A stretch of 64,000 nt of DNA from NCBI GenBank assembly GCA_037576195.1, contig CM075104.1, forward strand, positions 13,842,211 through 13,906,210. The letters are read 5' to 3'. The notes below the pieces were generated by a model. The model was not told where the DNA came from and searched no databases. It saw only the letters and a program-made list of their open reading frames with translations. Source of the stretch: Phytoseiulus persimilis (lineage: Eukaryota > Arthropoda > Arachnida > Mesostigmata > Phytoseiidae). Positions 34,951-45,169 of this stretch are shown in pieces; position 1 is the first letter of the stretch; the number at the start of each line of letters is the position of its first letter. Position numbers and translations under genes: made by a program.

Positions 34951-35233
34951 CGGTGGTCTTCATTCGAAGGTGGCAAGCATCCGCTCGCTCAGAAAGTTTG
35001 GAACCTAATCGCGCTGAAGCTTTCTGCCCGAACACCCTCAAGAGCACTGCTGCGTATCGCGGCGTCGATGAAGATTTTATGTACTTCATACGACCTATAC
35101 AATGTTTTTCACAGTCTACGGGGAACTTCCCCTCATTACGAAAAGGATGAATCACGACTCCCTTCTTCAATCGTCTCGATGAGTGGAGAGCGTACAGCAG
35201 TTTGTTAAGCTCACGGAAGTTTTCTCGTGGACC

Positions 35234-35453
35234 CAGGGGCGTAGCAAGCCCCTTTGGATTTGATGCAGGATTTGATGATGACGATGATGATTATGATTTG
35301 TCGCGAGGTTTTCACGACGCAATCAACATGGTTTTCAAACCTGTGAGGATTTTCCTGATAAGACAGAATCTTTGCGTAACTTCTTCGTCCATCAGAGTAG
35401 AATATAATCCACTTTTCTAAATATTATCGACTTGGCCCCTAGGTACGCTACTG
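35234..35453. mobile_element. hAT-like MITE, 220 bp, with 8-bp target-site duplication
   Basis: The left end is CAGGGGCGTAGC. The right end, read in reverse complement, is CAGTAGCGTACC, giving short imperfect terminal inverted repeats. The flanks CGTGGACC (35226-35233) and CGTGGACG (35454-35461) match at 7 of 8 positions, consistent with an 8-bp target-site duplication of the hAT superfamily. The internal sequence is A/T-rich with no transposase. Confidence 0.6.
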
Positions 35454-35957
35454 CGTGGACGGAACATTTAGGAACAATACTCAAGACAAGGCTCTCGAGC
35501 ATTGAACAAAATAGTTTCCATTTATTGGCGTCTCCTCTAAAGCAAAAGCAGCTGATTTGATGATCGAGTACATGAAGCGCGTATGAGCTAGAATTCTTGA
35601 TATCATGGGACTCGGGTTTTCGCGTAGCAGTCTACCTCTATCCTCTCTGTCATTGATTCACGTGCACGAGAATGGTATAAACTTGCGTTGAACAGTCTAA
35701 GGGTATCTAGTACAGGGGCATCGTCTGCTCCACCAAGCTAAGTCGGGACTTTGAGATATTGTCGAGATAATCGATGACATACTCATGTATATAGTGATCT
35801 TGCGGATATGAGGTGGAGGCCGGCAGATCGTTTGCACTCGTATTCGGCCGCCGTCGTCTGGACTGCTTTGGCAGATCGCTTTGGACGCTGCCAGAGAAAC
35901 TTCTATGCAAGATTTTCCTCTGAGGATTCCCTGGTAACTCACGGTCGCCGAATCGCT

Positions 35958-37896
35958 CTAATCACTATCTTTGGAACGTCTACTTCCAATTACAAACGAG
36001 GATCTAGAGACAGACACCATTCCGGGGGAGCCATGCCGAGCGAAGAGTAATCTTGCAGCGCGCTGTTCGGTTGGAAAGATCTGAAAGTCGACAACTCCGA
36101 ATGACTCATGCCTGAATGAACTTTGGGGGCTTTCTCTGCAACGATCCGAGCGGTTCGTTGAGGAGAGGAGCCGAATTCGAACGTAATTCGATAGATATGA
36201 ATAGATCAATCACGCGTTTTCTCGATGAAAACTGACCTAGAGGATGCCTGACCGATGTGTCGCTGAATGTGCGTCTTCAGATTCCCTTTTTGGGAGAAAG
36301 TTTTTCCACACAAAGGACACGGAAATCGATCGTCTTTGTTGTGAGTTCGCAAGTGAGTTTGCATGTTCCCTTTCTGAGAGAAACATTTGCCTGTTGGAAA
36401 TCCGCGAATTATTCTCGCGGTATCGACTTTCCGAAGATGCTCGAAAAATTCAGATGCTCCTCTGAAGATTCCCGAAATAAATGGTCGATCGGGTTGGTGA
36501 AAGCAATACGCACCGCAAACGCCACAAGCGAACGGTTTCTCCATGGAGTGAACGCTGCGAAGATGAGTTTTCAAGTTTCCCTTGCGAGCAAAGCGCTTTC
36601 CACAGCTGTAGCAGCCATAGTCCTGGAGGAGCGATCTCGTTGGAGACGAAACAGTCTGCCTTGCGGAAAAAAATCGGGGAATCGGGACGGGCTGGTTTCG
36701 GACCTACCTTTTCGCCGGTGTGTATTTTCATATGAGTGTCTACGTTTCCTTTCTGCGTGAAGCTCCGCCCACAGATTTGGCATGAGAAGGGTTTCTCGCC
36801 GGTGTGGATCATCATGTGGGTTTTGAGGTTACCTGCGGTGGGAGCGGCGATTCTGCCGTTTCATTTCAAGATCATAGAACCAGCTGTTCAGCTCCCTCTC
36901 TGAACTCATTAGAATTCTTCCCAGGATCCCGAGTTCCAGGAAATGAGGCGCACCTTTCTGAGTGAAGTGTCTATTGCACATAGGGCACAGGAATTGTTTC
37001 TGAGATCCACGTGGGGTTGAGACCGTGGTTGGTTGGATGTTGGCCAAAGCCTGATCCGAGGAAGACCCGGGGAGCGAATTGGGGAAGAGGAATCCATTCA
37101 ATCCCGCGGTCGAGTTGCTCATATTGAGCAAGGAGTTCGCGTTCTCGGAGAACTCCCAGGGACTGCCGGGACGTGAATGCAGCTGCACGGGTGACGTGCT
37201 GCACGAGAGAGCGTCCGAAGAGCTCTGGAAGCGTGAATGCGATCCAACTTTCAGCTGGACTTCACATCGTCTGTTACCTCGTTCATAACGCTGTCTCATC
37301 CCAACCTACCTCTGCATTGATCTTGAATTCACTTTTGGACAACTCTGCGGCGAGAGTTTTACCACAATCGCTGCAGGAGCAGTTAGCGTCGTGTTCCCGT
37401 TGCTCCGCTGATTGAGTGGCGTTGTTGACAACACTCGTTTCCTCCGGGAAATCTTCAAAGTAGGCTTCCTCGTCGTCCTCGAGATCTTCATCATTCGAAT
37501 CTTGACTGTCGTCCTTTGATGACAAGTGGTTCGAATAGTTTGCGTAAATTCCACGAGGGCCTTCGAGCCGCAAGCTCTTGATTTTAGCCAGGTAACTAGA
37601 GGCCGCAATCGAGTTACCCATGCTGGGAAGAGCGTAAGGCCTCTTCTTGAGGAAGAGTTTGGTGAGGCTGCATCGATATCCTTGGGAAAAAGGTAAATAA
37701 TCGGAATCAGTTCGGGATGGGTGGGGAGTCTGCGATCTTTAAATGGAGACTTCTCTGACTTACCCGGGAAGGATACGGGAGTGGTGCACTTCAGCGAAAC
37801 TGCGAGTGACATTCGGGCGCTTGCCCTCCGAATAAAGCTTTCCGGAGTGATAGTTTCCATTTTGTCACTTAGATTGCTCTCAGATGGCTGCCCCAT
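35958..37896 (-). CDS. C2H2 zinc-finger protein with five near-identical recognition helices
   Basis: Probable DNA-binding transcription factor, nuclear. Seven exons: 37896-37764, 37680-37310, 37254-36954, 36832-36708, 36622-36514, 36390-36237, 36135-35958, together 1371 nt (456 aa). The N-terminal half is acidic and Ser-rich ([16 protein letters not shown]) and also contains a CxC...C cluster (CSCSDCGK). Five C2H2 fingers follow, beginning FLCPMC, FSCQIC, YGCYSC, FACGVC and FPCPLC. Helices are [32 protein letters not shown] and QKGNLKTH. Canonical TGEKP linkers join fingers 1-2; later linkers are diverged. Several introns split the gene just after the first Gly codon base inside fingers. The chosen start is the first ATG after an in-frame stop. 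No orthologue is named with confidence. Confidence 0.85.
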
Positions 37897-38396
37897 CCAT
37901 CGGTGGAAGGATTCTCATTCTGCAACACAAAGTGTCCTCGTTGGAGACGCCTAGTCATCGTTTAGAGCTTTGAGGATTATCAGTTACGAGTGCAGCGGAA
38001 GCTGGCTCAGGTTTTCTCCATGCGATCCTGAGCGCTCTTGAGTTCCACAAGTCGGTCTTCTAGCATCACACGGACTGACCACTGCTTCGATGCAGAGATC
38101 GTCACGCAAGCAATCTCTCCGCCATCTTGAAGAATAGCGTCAGGCAAGGAACGGCCCCATATTTCATGACCGATTCCGTCGCGACCCTTCCGGGATCCAC
38201 ATAGGGATGGATCGACGATCGTTCACGAGTTCACGAATCGTTGATTCCAGTTCCGAATGATACAAGACGGAGACATTCACGGACTCCACGCCCATTAGGC
38301 CTACTGCCGACCCTTGCACAACCCTATGGAACTGACCTTTTTTAGCTCCGCTTCGATTCAGGCCAGAAGATACATGGATTCTCGTGTTTCGAGTCG

Positions 38397-38642
38397 TTAT
38401 CGAGTTGAGAGACCGAAGAATTCCCTGTATTTTTCGAACGAATCCACAGCGTAAGACGAGGCAGTATTTTTCATAGCGACTCGTTCTCCATACGTTTTCA
38501 CATTATCTAGTGCTCCTCGAGTGCCCGCAAAAACTGACTTCGTGGGTTTGGCGACCGCGGCTCGAGCCGCAGATGAGATTTCCTTTTTCCAATAAGATGA
38601 AGGAATCGTTTCAGAGAATTCAGCCTCTGGTAGGCCTAGCAT
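38397..38642 (-). CDS. Hypothetical 81-aa protein or terminal exon (tentative)
   Basis: The frame starts MLGLPEAEFSETIPSSYW and ends at a stop after EKYREFFGLSTR. Composition is protein-like (balanced charge, aromatic residues) and hydrophilic, with no signal peptide. No family is recognised and no flanking exons could be joined. Confidence 0.3.
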   Translation of the reverse strand: MLGLPEAEFSETIPSSYWKKEISSAARAAVAKPTKSVFAGTRGALDNVKTYGERVAMKNTASSYAVDSFEKYREFFGLSTR

Positions 38643-39789
38643 GAATGTGCTGACAAACTAGGTGGACCGGAGCATGAGAGCACAATTACGTCATCCGCTT
38701 AAGATCCAGAAATGTGATCTCGAAACCTCTTTTCTTTTCGGGAGTGATTCCCAAATGTATGTCCCAGCATATCAATTTAACTACGCTCACGTACCTCATT
38801 TGTAGTAACGCTGGTCGATGGTAGGAGTGGACTGAGCTCAATGCTAGGACTCTGTCTCCTCTCACTCTCGGCCTCCTGGAGAAAAAATCCGGAAAAAATC
38901 AGGAGCTTTGTGCGCGCAGCCCTCTACCGCTCCCTCCCTCCCTGCTGGCCTACACCAACTCTACGACACAGGGAAACGCGCTTTCATGGTGCGGCACGAC
39001 GGCTTTGAAAGAAATTCGGGAAGTTTCTCAGGCGCTTTGTGATGTTCCAAGTATCGGATAGAGGAATTATACTTTACCGTCAGAGAACGTAAGCTTGTGC
39101 CGCGAACCTCTCCTCATTGCAGTGCTCGGGCGACACTCTGAAAGGTGATCTTCTTCACATTGCAGCGACGAACCTCACCCATTCGCTGACCTTGTCGTGA
39201 GTGTGGATCCAAATCTTCGAGAGGATGTTCTCCTAGTATGGGCTCAGCGGCGAATCGACCCGGTTTTGAATTCTGCCGTTTATTTTTAGTATCGAGCTGA
39301 CTTTCGCTACCGACCGATTATGGTCACGAAAAAAAGATCCCGATTTGGAGGGTGCATACCGCGATGCCTCAGAAGCGATTTCCTCTCAGATGCTCACACA
39401 GCCGCACTCTAGATCGATGACATCCTGCTTCTTTTTCGAAGGGAGACGGGGTGATTTCCGTGAATTTTCCAGGAGGGACGGAGCATCTCGACGGAACCCG
39501 GGAGAATTCCATGCTCAGAGCGGAACACGACAAGAGGAACAGATTTGGAAACGTGATGAATCTCTTTTCTTGCTCGATTCATCGATTCATTCAGACGATC
39601 TCGGAGATCACGGACGATTTAGGCACGACTTTACGGTCGATTACTCATCGATTTCTCCGGGGAGCGTTGCTCATTCAGCTATGCGTAGTGTTTCGATTAC
39701 TCGATGGTCAAAAGTGACAAGGTTCGGTTTGGTGGGAACAATTGAAAATATCACGTTCCTCAACGATGCTGCTCGAGCAAGCGCGTCGA

Positions 39790-40010
39790 GTTGGAGGGTT
39801 GGCTATTTTTTAATTTTTTTCTCACTCGGCCTCGCTCATGGGAGAACGAGTGAGAAAGCGAACGGGCGGGCGGCGGAGGCTGATGCTGAGCCGAGAGGAG
39901 CTGAGTTAGCAAGTGAGCCCGCCAGGTAGGCTCGCAGTGGTCGACCGCTCGGACGAGGTTAACATTCCTTCCAAACTGGTTTCTGCTGGGGCGACGTATC
40001 GTTGAACGAA
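39790..40010 (+). repeat. Dispersed repeat copy B (diverged)
   Basis: Counterpart of the repeat at 34720-34950. Shared landmarks include GGGCGGCGGAGGCTG and AAACTGGTTTCTGCTGG in the same order. It is too diverged to classify. Confidence 0.4.
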
Positions 40011-41771
40011 AGAAGACTCTTCCTGTTTCTGGTCGGAGCCAGAAAGAGAGTGGGTACAGAACTCCCAGCTCTCGTGAAGCTTCTTTTTCGTCTCATCATC
40101 CACAGTTGAGAACTGCATAGCCCTAGATTCTTATGCGGAGGGGTCAACCATGCTTTTTCTATGAGATGTCTTCCTTTTTTCCAGTGTTTCTGCCGTTTGC
40201 AAAGCTAGTGTCCAGTTCTAGCGATGTACTAACCAAATGGAGTTTCCTCATCATCAAAGTCATGAGCCCCACCCCTGTCCTCTCCAAAGCCGAAACGAAT
40301 CGATTGAAATTGGGCGATCCTCGAGATGCGAATAGCCCATGTATCGAATGAATATTCGCGCTTGGAACGGCTGGAAGTTTGTTCTAAAAAGACTGGGGTG
40401 CGTAGTCAGGTGAGAGGAGTATTTGTGCATCTAACCACAGCTCAAGATTCTCTGGCGTAATCTTCGGGGCGACACCTTGAGTCGAAGCGTCCCACGAGCA
40501 CCAAACGGATCATCCCGCGAAGTTGTCGAGCTCTGCTGAGGCCGTCCCTTGTCATTGGCCGTTGGCCGTCCCTTGGACGAGGTCAAATACTGCGGTAAGA
40601 CAAATCATCAAAAACTCCCTCTCAACTAGCAATAATTAGTCTGTACGGAAAGGTCAATGGTTCATCATGACCATGATATTCTCAGAGATATCCCGATAAA
40701 TACCCTAAACTCGCGCTAATAACGGACTCTTTTTCGGCAGACAGAAGTTCGGATTTTGAGCGGACGGCAACTCATCATCAACAGAGAACCCAAGTCACAG
40801 CAGAGAGGGTTCTCGACTTGTCTACAATTCGGAACCGGTGCGGATATGACGATAGGAAAGAGCAGCATGCAAGAATGGCGCTCCAACACAGATCTGCCGA
40901 GCTTCCTAGGAACGAGCTGTGGTTGACACGCGCATCGCTCAATGAATCTCAACGGGAGACGAAGGTATGAGTGATATTATTGGGCGTAGAATTTGCTTCG
41001 CTCGCGATTTCGATGATGTTGGGAATACCCATCTTCGGCAGAAAAAAAGTTCCTCCAATTGCTCGAGTTCAGGGCATTCATCAGCGAGCAAGGAACGAGA
41101 TACGGGATCGACCGCTCAAATCGTGGATTCGAGCTTCTTATGATCTCAAAATATCAGAAAGCCGTGGATGCCGCCGAGGTAGACGAAGCTGGTGCTCGAG
41201 GACCGATTTCACGTGAATGAGCTGCATGGGCTATTATTTCCAGAGGTCCGAGTCTGAGAATGCTTCGCTTGTCTAGCATCGGGCGTGAACAATCTTCAGG
41301 CCATTGTTGAGAGTTTATGACTCTCTATGTTTGTTCGTTAGTCCGAGGACCTCTAACGGACTACGGCGATGTCATTTCTTCGAGACAATGGAAAGCATTC
41401 GAAGTAGTCTATTTTGACCTCGCATGATTGATGAGCAGAGCTTGCGAAATCTCCAATGAAAGAATAAATGCTACCAAGCCACTCGTGGTAGGAACTTCTC
41501 CTTCCTGTTTTCGAGCAATTCAGACGGCTCGTCCCCCTCTGGATCGATCCCCGACAGCCCATGATTCTGACTGGAACTTAGCCTAGGAAGCGATGAAGAA
41601 CTCCCGAAATCCGAGCAGATTCGTTGTTTGTGCCTCACAGCTGACGTCATATTCATGGCCCAACATTCTCTCCCTTCCTTCCCGACGCAGACAATGAGTG
41701 GTATAAAACGATGAATCTCGGGGCGCGTGAACGCTTCAGGTGAAAAACAGAGGGAGGTCTGCTGTGCTACC

Positions 41772-42156
41772 ATGGGAACGCAACCGCCATTCCGGAAAAT
41801 GGTTGGTGAAGGATATGTTCAATCAGCCTCGGTCCCCCTGAGCGAGATCCTGGTGTCGACTTGCTCACGTTACGTTTGTTTAAACCCTGCAGGTTCGGAT
41901 TGTCTTACTGCTGTTCGTCGTAGCCACCGAGCTGTGTGATGCGCAATATAGACCGTGCACAAGTGCTAATATGAAGCAGCCATCGACAATGGGAGTTCAG
42001 ATGTGGCAGTGTGACGCTGAGGGTCAGTTCATGCGACTGCAGTGCAATCCAGTAACGGGCTACTGCTGTTGCGTTGAGCCCCGGAACGGAAAATGCTTGA
42101 AAGGCACCCAAAAGGCTCCTGGAACTGGGTTACCTCAGTGCTATACATCTCGATGA
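41772..42156 (+). CDS. Secreted single-domain thyroglobulin type-1 protein
   Basis: Two exons, 41772-41801 and 41893-42156, together 294 nt (97 aa). The first encodes MGTQPPFRKM; the second opens with a hydrophobic core (VRIVLLLFVVATELCDA), so the two form one signal peptide. The mature part starts YRPCTSANMK and carries a thyroglobulin type-1 pattern: WQCDAEGQF, LQCNP, then CCCV in place of the usual CWCV, then a final Cys near the end. Single-domain proteins of this type (thyropins) often inhibit cysteine proteases, and small secreted ones occur in arthropod saliva and haemolymph; that role is inference. Intron phase is 0 on both sides. AATAAA lies at 42349. Confidence 0.75.
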
Positions 42157-42348
42157 GTGAGCGATTTGGGAAATCATCTCTGAATTGACTCTGACTCCTA
42201 CCTCTGATATGTAAATAACTCGATCCAAAGTGATCAGAGGATGGACAAACCGGTTATATGCATGTCCTCATGTCTAGCCTAGGATCAACTTGATCGAGGA
42301 CCGGTCTGCCGCCTTTCGACGAGTCGAACGTGGTAGGGACGAGATGCC

Positions 42349-42354
42349 AATAAA
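42349..42354 (+). terminator. Poly(A) signal of thyroglobulin-domain gene
   Basis: AATAAA about 190 nt after the stop at 42154-42156. Confidence 0.45.
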
Positions 42355-42759
42355 TGTGGGTTTTTTCTCTTTTGAGAGGAATCAGGGCACACCTTTTCAC
42401 TCGAAACAGCCCGAGTGAGTGGAAAGAAGTCCGGTTGGGCATGAGGTAGAGATATTTGATTCAAGTTCGTGGCGCTGATGTTTTCGAACGCGCTTTGATC
42501 ATGAGGCCATGTCAGTGTCACGAACGCCTGATCCAACGAACGTGACGCTCCCCCACCCCATGGATCTCGTTCGACGCTACCCGTCTCCGCGACGTCTTCT
42601 TGTTCCGATGTGTGTAATACGATCCCGGAACCGATGCCCGCCAGAAAGCTCCGAAATGTGGATCGGTTCCCGCAGGCGTTCACATGGACTTCAAGCTCCA
42701 TGCTATCGTAGTCAATCACAACCGGCCCGATTTTATTCATTCGGAACAACCCAGTCATA

Positions 42760-42765
42760 TTTATT
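42760..42765 (-). terminator. Poly(A) signal of the NCLX-like gene
   Basis: AATAAA on the minus strand about 245 nt past the stop at 43010-43012. A second copy lies at 42732-42737. Confidence 0.45.
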
Positions 42766-43009
42766 TGGTCGTTTTTTATGTGCGTCATTTGGGACAGAAT
42801 TATAATACAATATCGTAGACGAGTCAAATATTTGATTCCTATCCTGTATCCGAGCCGTAAATACCAGTCAGAGCGGAAACGACCTCAAGCACCGGTCGGA
42901 CTTCCACAGGGTACTCGAACATCTTTAAGGGTACCACGTATCTTGCCAAAATATCTCCTTCTGAATCAGACAGAACGACGTATGCTGACGTTCGTGACAG
43001 TTCCGCAGC

Positions 43010-45169
43010 TCAATTCTTAGGCCAGAGATTGGAGGGCACTGAGAGTTCTACCACACCGCATTCTTTCAGAACGATCACCAGGAAGAACACGAGGTAGTAG
43101 GCAATGAGCAAAAATCCCAGAATCCGGGAGGACCTGAACTTGGCGATAGAAGTACCCGAAACTAGGATTATCATGCTCACTAGCAGACTGATGTATATCA
43201 CATCCTGCATATCGCTGCTGTGGACCTGGATCTCAGCTTTGGAAGTCATGAGGAACCTCGACGTGAAAGCGCTCCCGAAACCCAAGAGGATGGCGACCAG
43301 CGAGGTAGAAAGACAGGCGCTCAAAGCCATCTGGGGATAGCCTTGCGATGCTACGGATAGATTCGTGACCAAGTCTCCGAGATAGTTACCCCAAGTTAGA
43401 ATAGAGACTCCAAGGCTCTCCTCGCTTATATGGAAGTAGATGCCGAAAGCTCTCAGAATGGAAACCACTTCAGTCGCTAGTCGGAAGATCCAGGCAAGCG
43501 ACACCAAGAAACCGACGAAGGAGAAGAACACATGGTATTTCGGTGCCTCTCGGTCGATGGAGGTGAAAAATACGGAAATTCCAGCGATAAAGCCGATCAT
43601 CAAGCCAACAGTCCAGATCGGAAGACCGTGAACGATTAGGTCGAGTTGTTTCGTCAAAAACAAGGTGACGACCGGGAAAATAATACACTGGAAGACGGAG
43701 AGAGGTCGGCTCCAATTGTTGCGGCGTATGTGCTCATCCTCCAAAGGGATCGTGAGTAGTAACGGTAACAGTAGAGGATAAGTGATCAGATGGAAGATTT
43801 TCTTAAGGGTCGAGGTTTCGCGCCATTCTTTGGGTCCCACTGGCCAGAATCGCATGATGAACTCCTGCCACTCGGAGTACTTGTGTGGGAAGATGTATCC
43901 GGTAGGCAGTGCTCTTGTTGAGCCTGAACTCAGCAGCGGAGTTGTTTCGTAAGCTCCGGAGTTGCCGATGGAGAACTGTGCTCGAGATGGGCAACGGGAT
44001 AGCCGCATATTACACTCACATATTGAGCTATGCCGACCACGCTGGCTTCGAGGTGTTCGTTCCTATCGAAAGAAATGAGTTCTCCTTAAACCATGAGTTG
44101 TTTTCTCCCGGAAAGGGACGATTCATGATGGATCCTCACGAGTGATTTGGGGTGGATATCCGAGGAACCGTAGCAATGGGTTCCACGGAAAGACCCTTAA
44201 GCGGTCAGAGAAATTACCTGAATCTCGTGACCCGCAGTTGTGGTCAGAGAGCAGATGGCGTTTTCCAAATGACGATGCAAGGATATCGATGAGGAGAATT
44301 TCCGCTGCAGTCGCGCCGGACGGTGGCTGGGGGAAGTCACTTGGATCGGCTGGTATATGAACTGGTCAAGCCGTTCTTCGGAGGAATATCCATCATCAGA
44401 GGAGATACGCTCCCGAGAAGTTATCTGGAGGTTCACAGAGGGCATCAAGCTCTGATTGGAGGAGATCTCCTTATGACGATCGAGGAGAGAATTGCGTTAT
44501 TGCACGCAGACTTACTTTCTTGAAGAATTTGGTTCGCTTCAGGCAAACGAATAGTTTTGGAACGACGGTAGCACACAGCAGGTATATCACGTAGAGAACT
44601 AAGAACCCGAGCGCATCCTGCAGTTCGACGTGTCCCCGTTTGAACAGGTACAGAGCCCAGCACGAAGCCACCAAGTAGAATAAAACGTCGCGCAGGAGTG
44701 ACAACGGGACGTCGAAATCGTTGAAGATGAACAGCAGTCCGATGACGACGGTGCAGATGTACATTGCACCCCCGTAAAGTTCTGCGATGACCAGTGAGCT
44801 GCGGTTTTGGCTCACTCCCGCCAGAGTGGACACCACGTCGGGAGCCCCGTTTCCGAAGGCCAGAAGAGTCACGCCCGCCATGCTTTGACTCATCTTCAGA
44901 GCGCGCGAGATGTTCACCAAGTTTGGACACAGGAATTCGCCGGCGGCGGATCCGAGCAGGAAGAAGAGCATACAGAGCAAAAGACCAACCAACACGGCGG
45001 GCTTCGGGCTTGCCGGAGCTTCATTCGGAGTGCAGTAGAGTATCTCCAAGTAATCGACGAACGAGTTGTTGTTCTGGCAGTCCAGCACTGAACGCACAAA
45101 GTCGCATTGATGGAAGGGCACGATGTCGAACACCTGTTCACAGGATGCTGAAGAGTTCCAGCGGTTCAT
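43010..45169 (-). CDS. NCLX-type mitochondrial sodium/calcium exchanger (SLC8B1 family)
   Basis: Exports Ca2+ from mitochondria in exchange for Na+ or Li+ in the known family. Three exons: 45169-44516, 44424-44218, 43975-43010, together 1827 nt (608 aa; human 584). The extracellular-type N-terminal segment has conserved cysteines (CDF, LDC, YC). The alpha-1 repeat is GVTLLAFGNGAPDVVSTLAG. A cytoplasmic loop with Ser-rich and poorly conserved sequence is encoded mainly by exon 2 and early exon 3. The alpha-2 repeat reads LTWGNYLGDLVTNLSVA near residue 470. About twelve hydrophobic segments are present. The ATG at 45169 is preceded at 45174 by a possible acceptor, and no leader is visible, so an upstream first exon with the targeting sequence may be missing from this model. 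Confidence 0.88.

Larger units (their letters stand above)
32288..35225. other. Long gene-poor interval
   Basis: No exon here has both splice and domain support. It contains a G-rich tract near 32550-32570, a transposon-like terminus at 32534, and a diverged dispersed repeat at about 34720-34950 matching 39790-40010. The part nearest 32288 is the GPATCH1 promoter. Open frames of 129 codons (34369-33980) and 146 codons (35170-34730) on the minus strand look like chance. Confidence 0.4.
37897..41771. other. Long gene-poor interval
   Basis: No supported multi-exon gene. Contents: a small coding-like frame at 38397-38642, a diverged repeat at about 39790-40010, and a 194-codon plus-strand frame (39345-39929) overlapping that repeat and judged to be chance. 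Confidence 0.4.
42285..42827 (-). other. 180-codon open frame of doubtful coding status
   Basis: This open frame starts near an ATG-rich segment and includes the peptide IGPVVIDYDSMELEVHVNAC. It overlaps likely 3' UTRs on both strands: the AATAAA of the thyroglobulin-domain gene at 42349, and minus-strand AATAAA at 42732-42737 and 42760-42765 that fit NCLX. It has no recognised domain. It may be chance or a terminal exon. Confidence 0.2.

Noticed and set aside
32765-35125. 16-nt identical string CTTCCCCTCATTACGA at two sites
   Set aside because: Flanking bases do not align, so this is too short to call a repeat.
39345-39929. 194-codon plus-strand frame
   Set aside because: Ser/Arg-rich low-complexity translation overlapping a diverged repeat, with no splice sites or family match.
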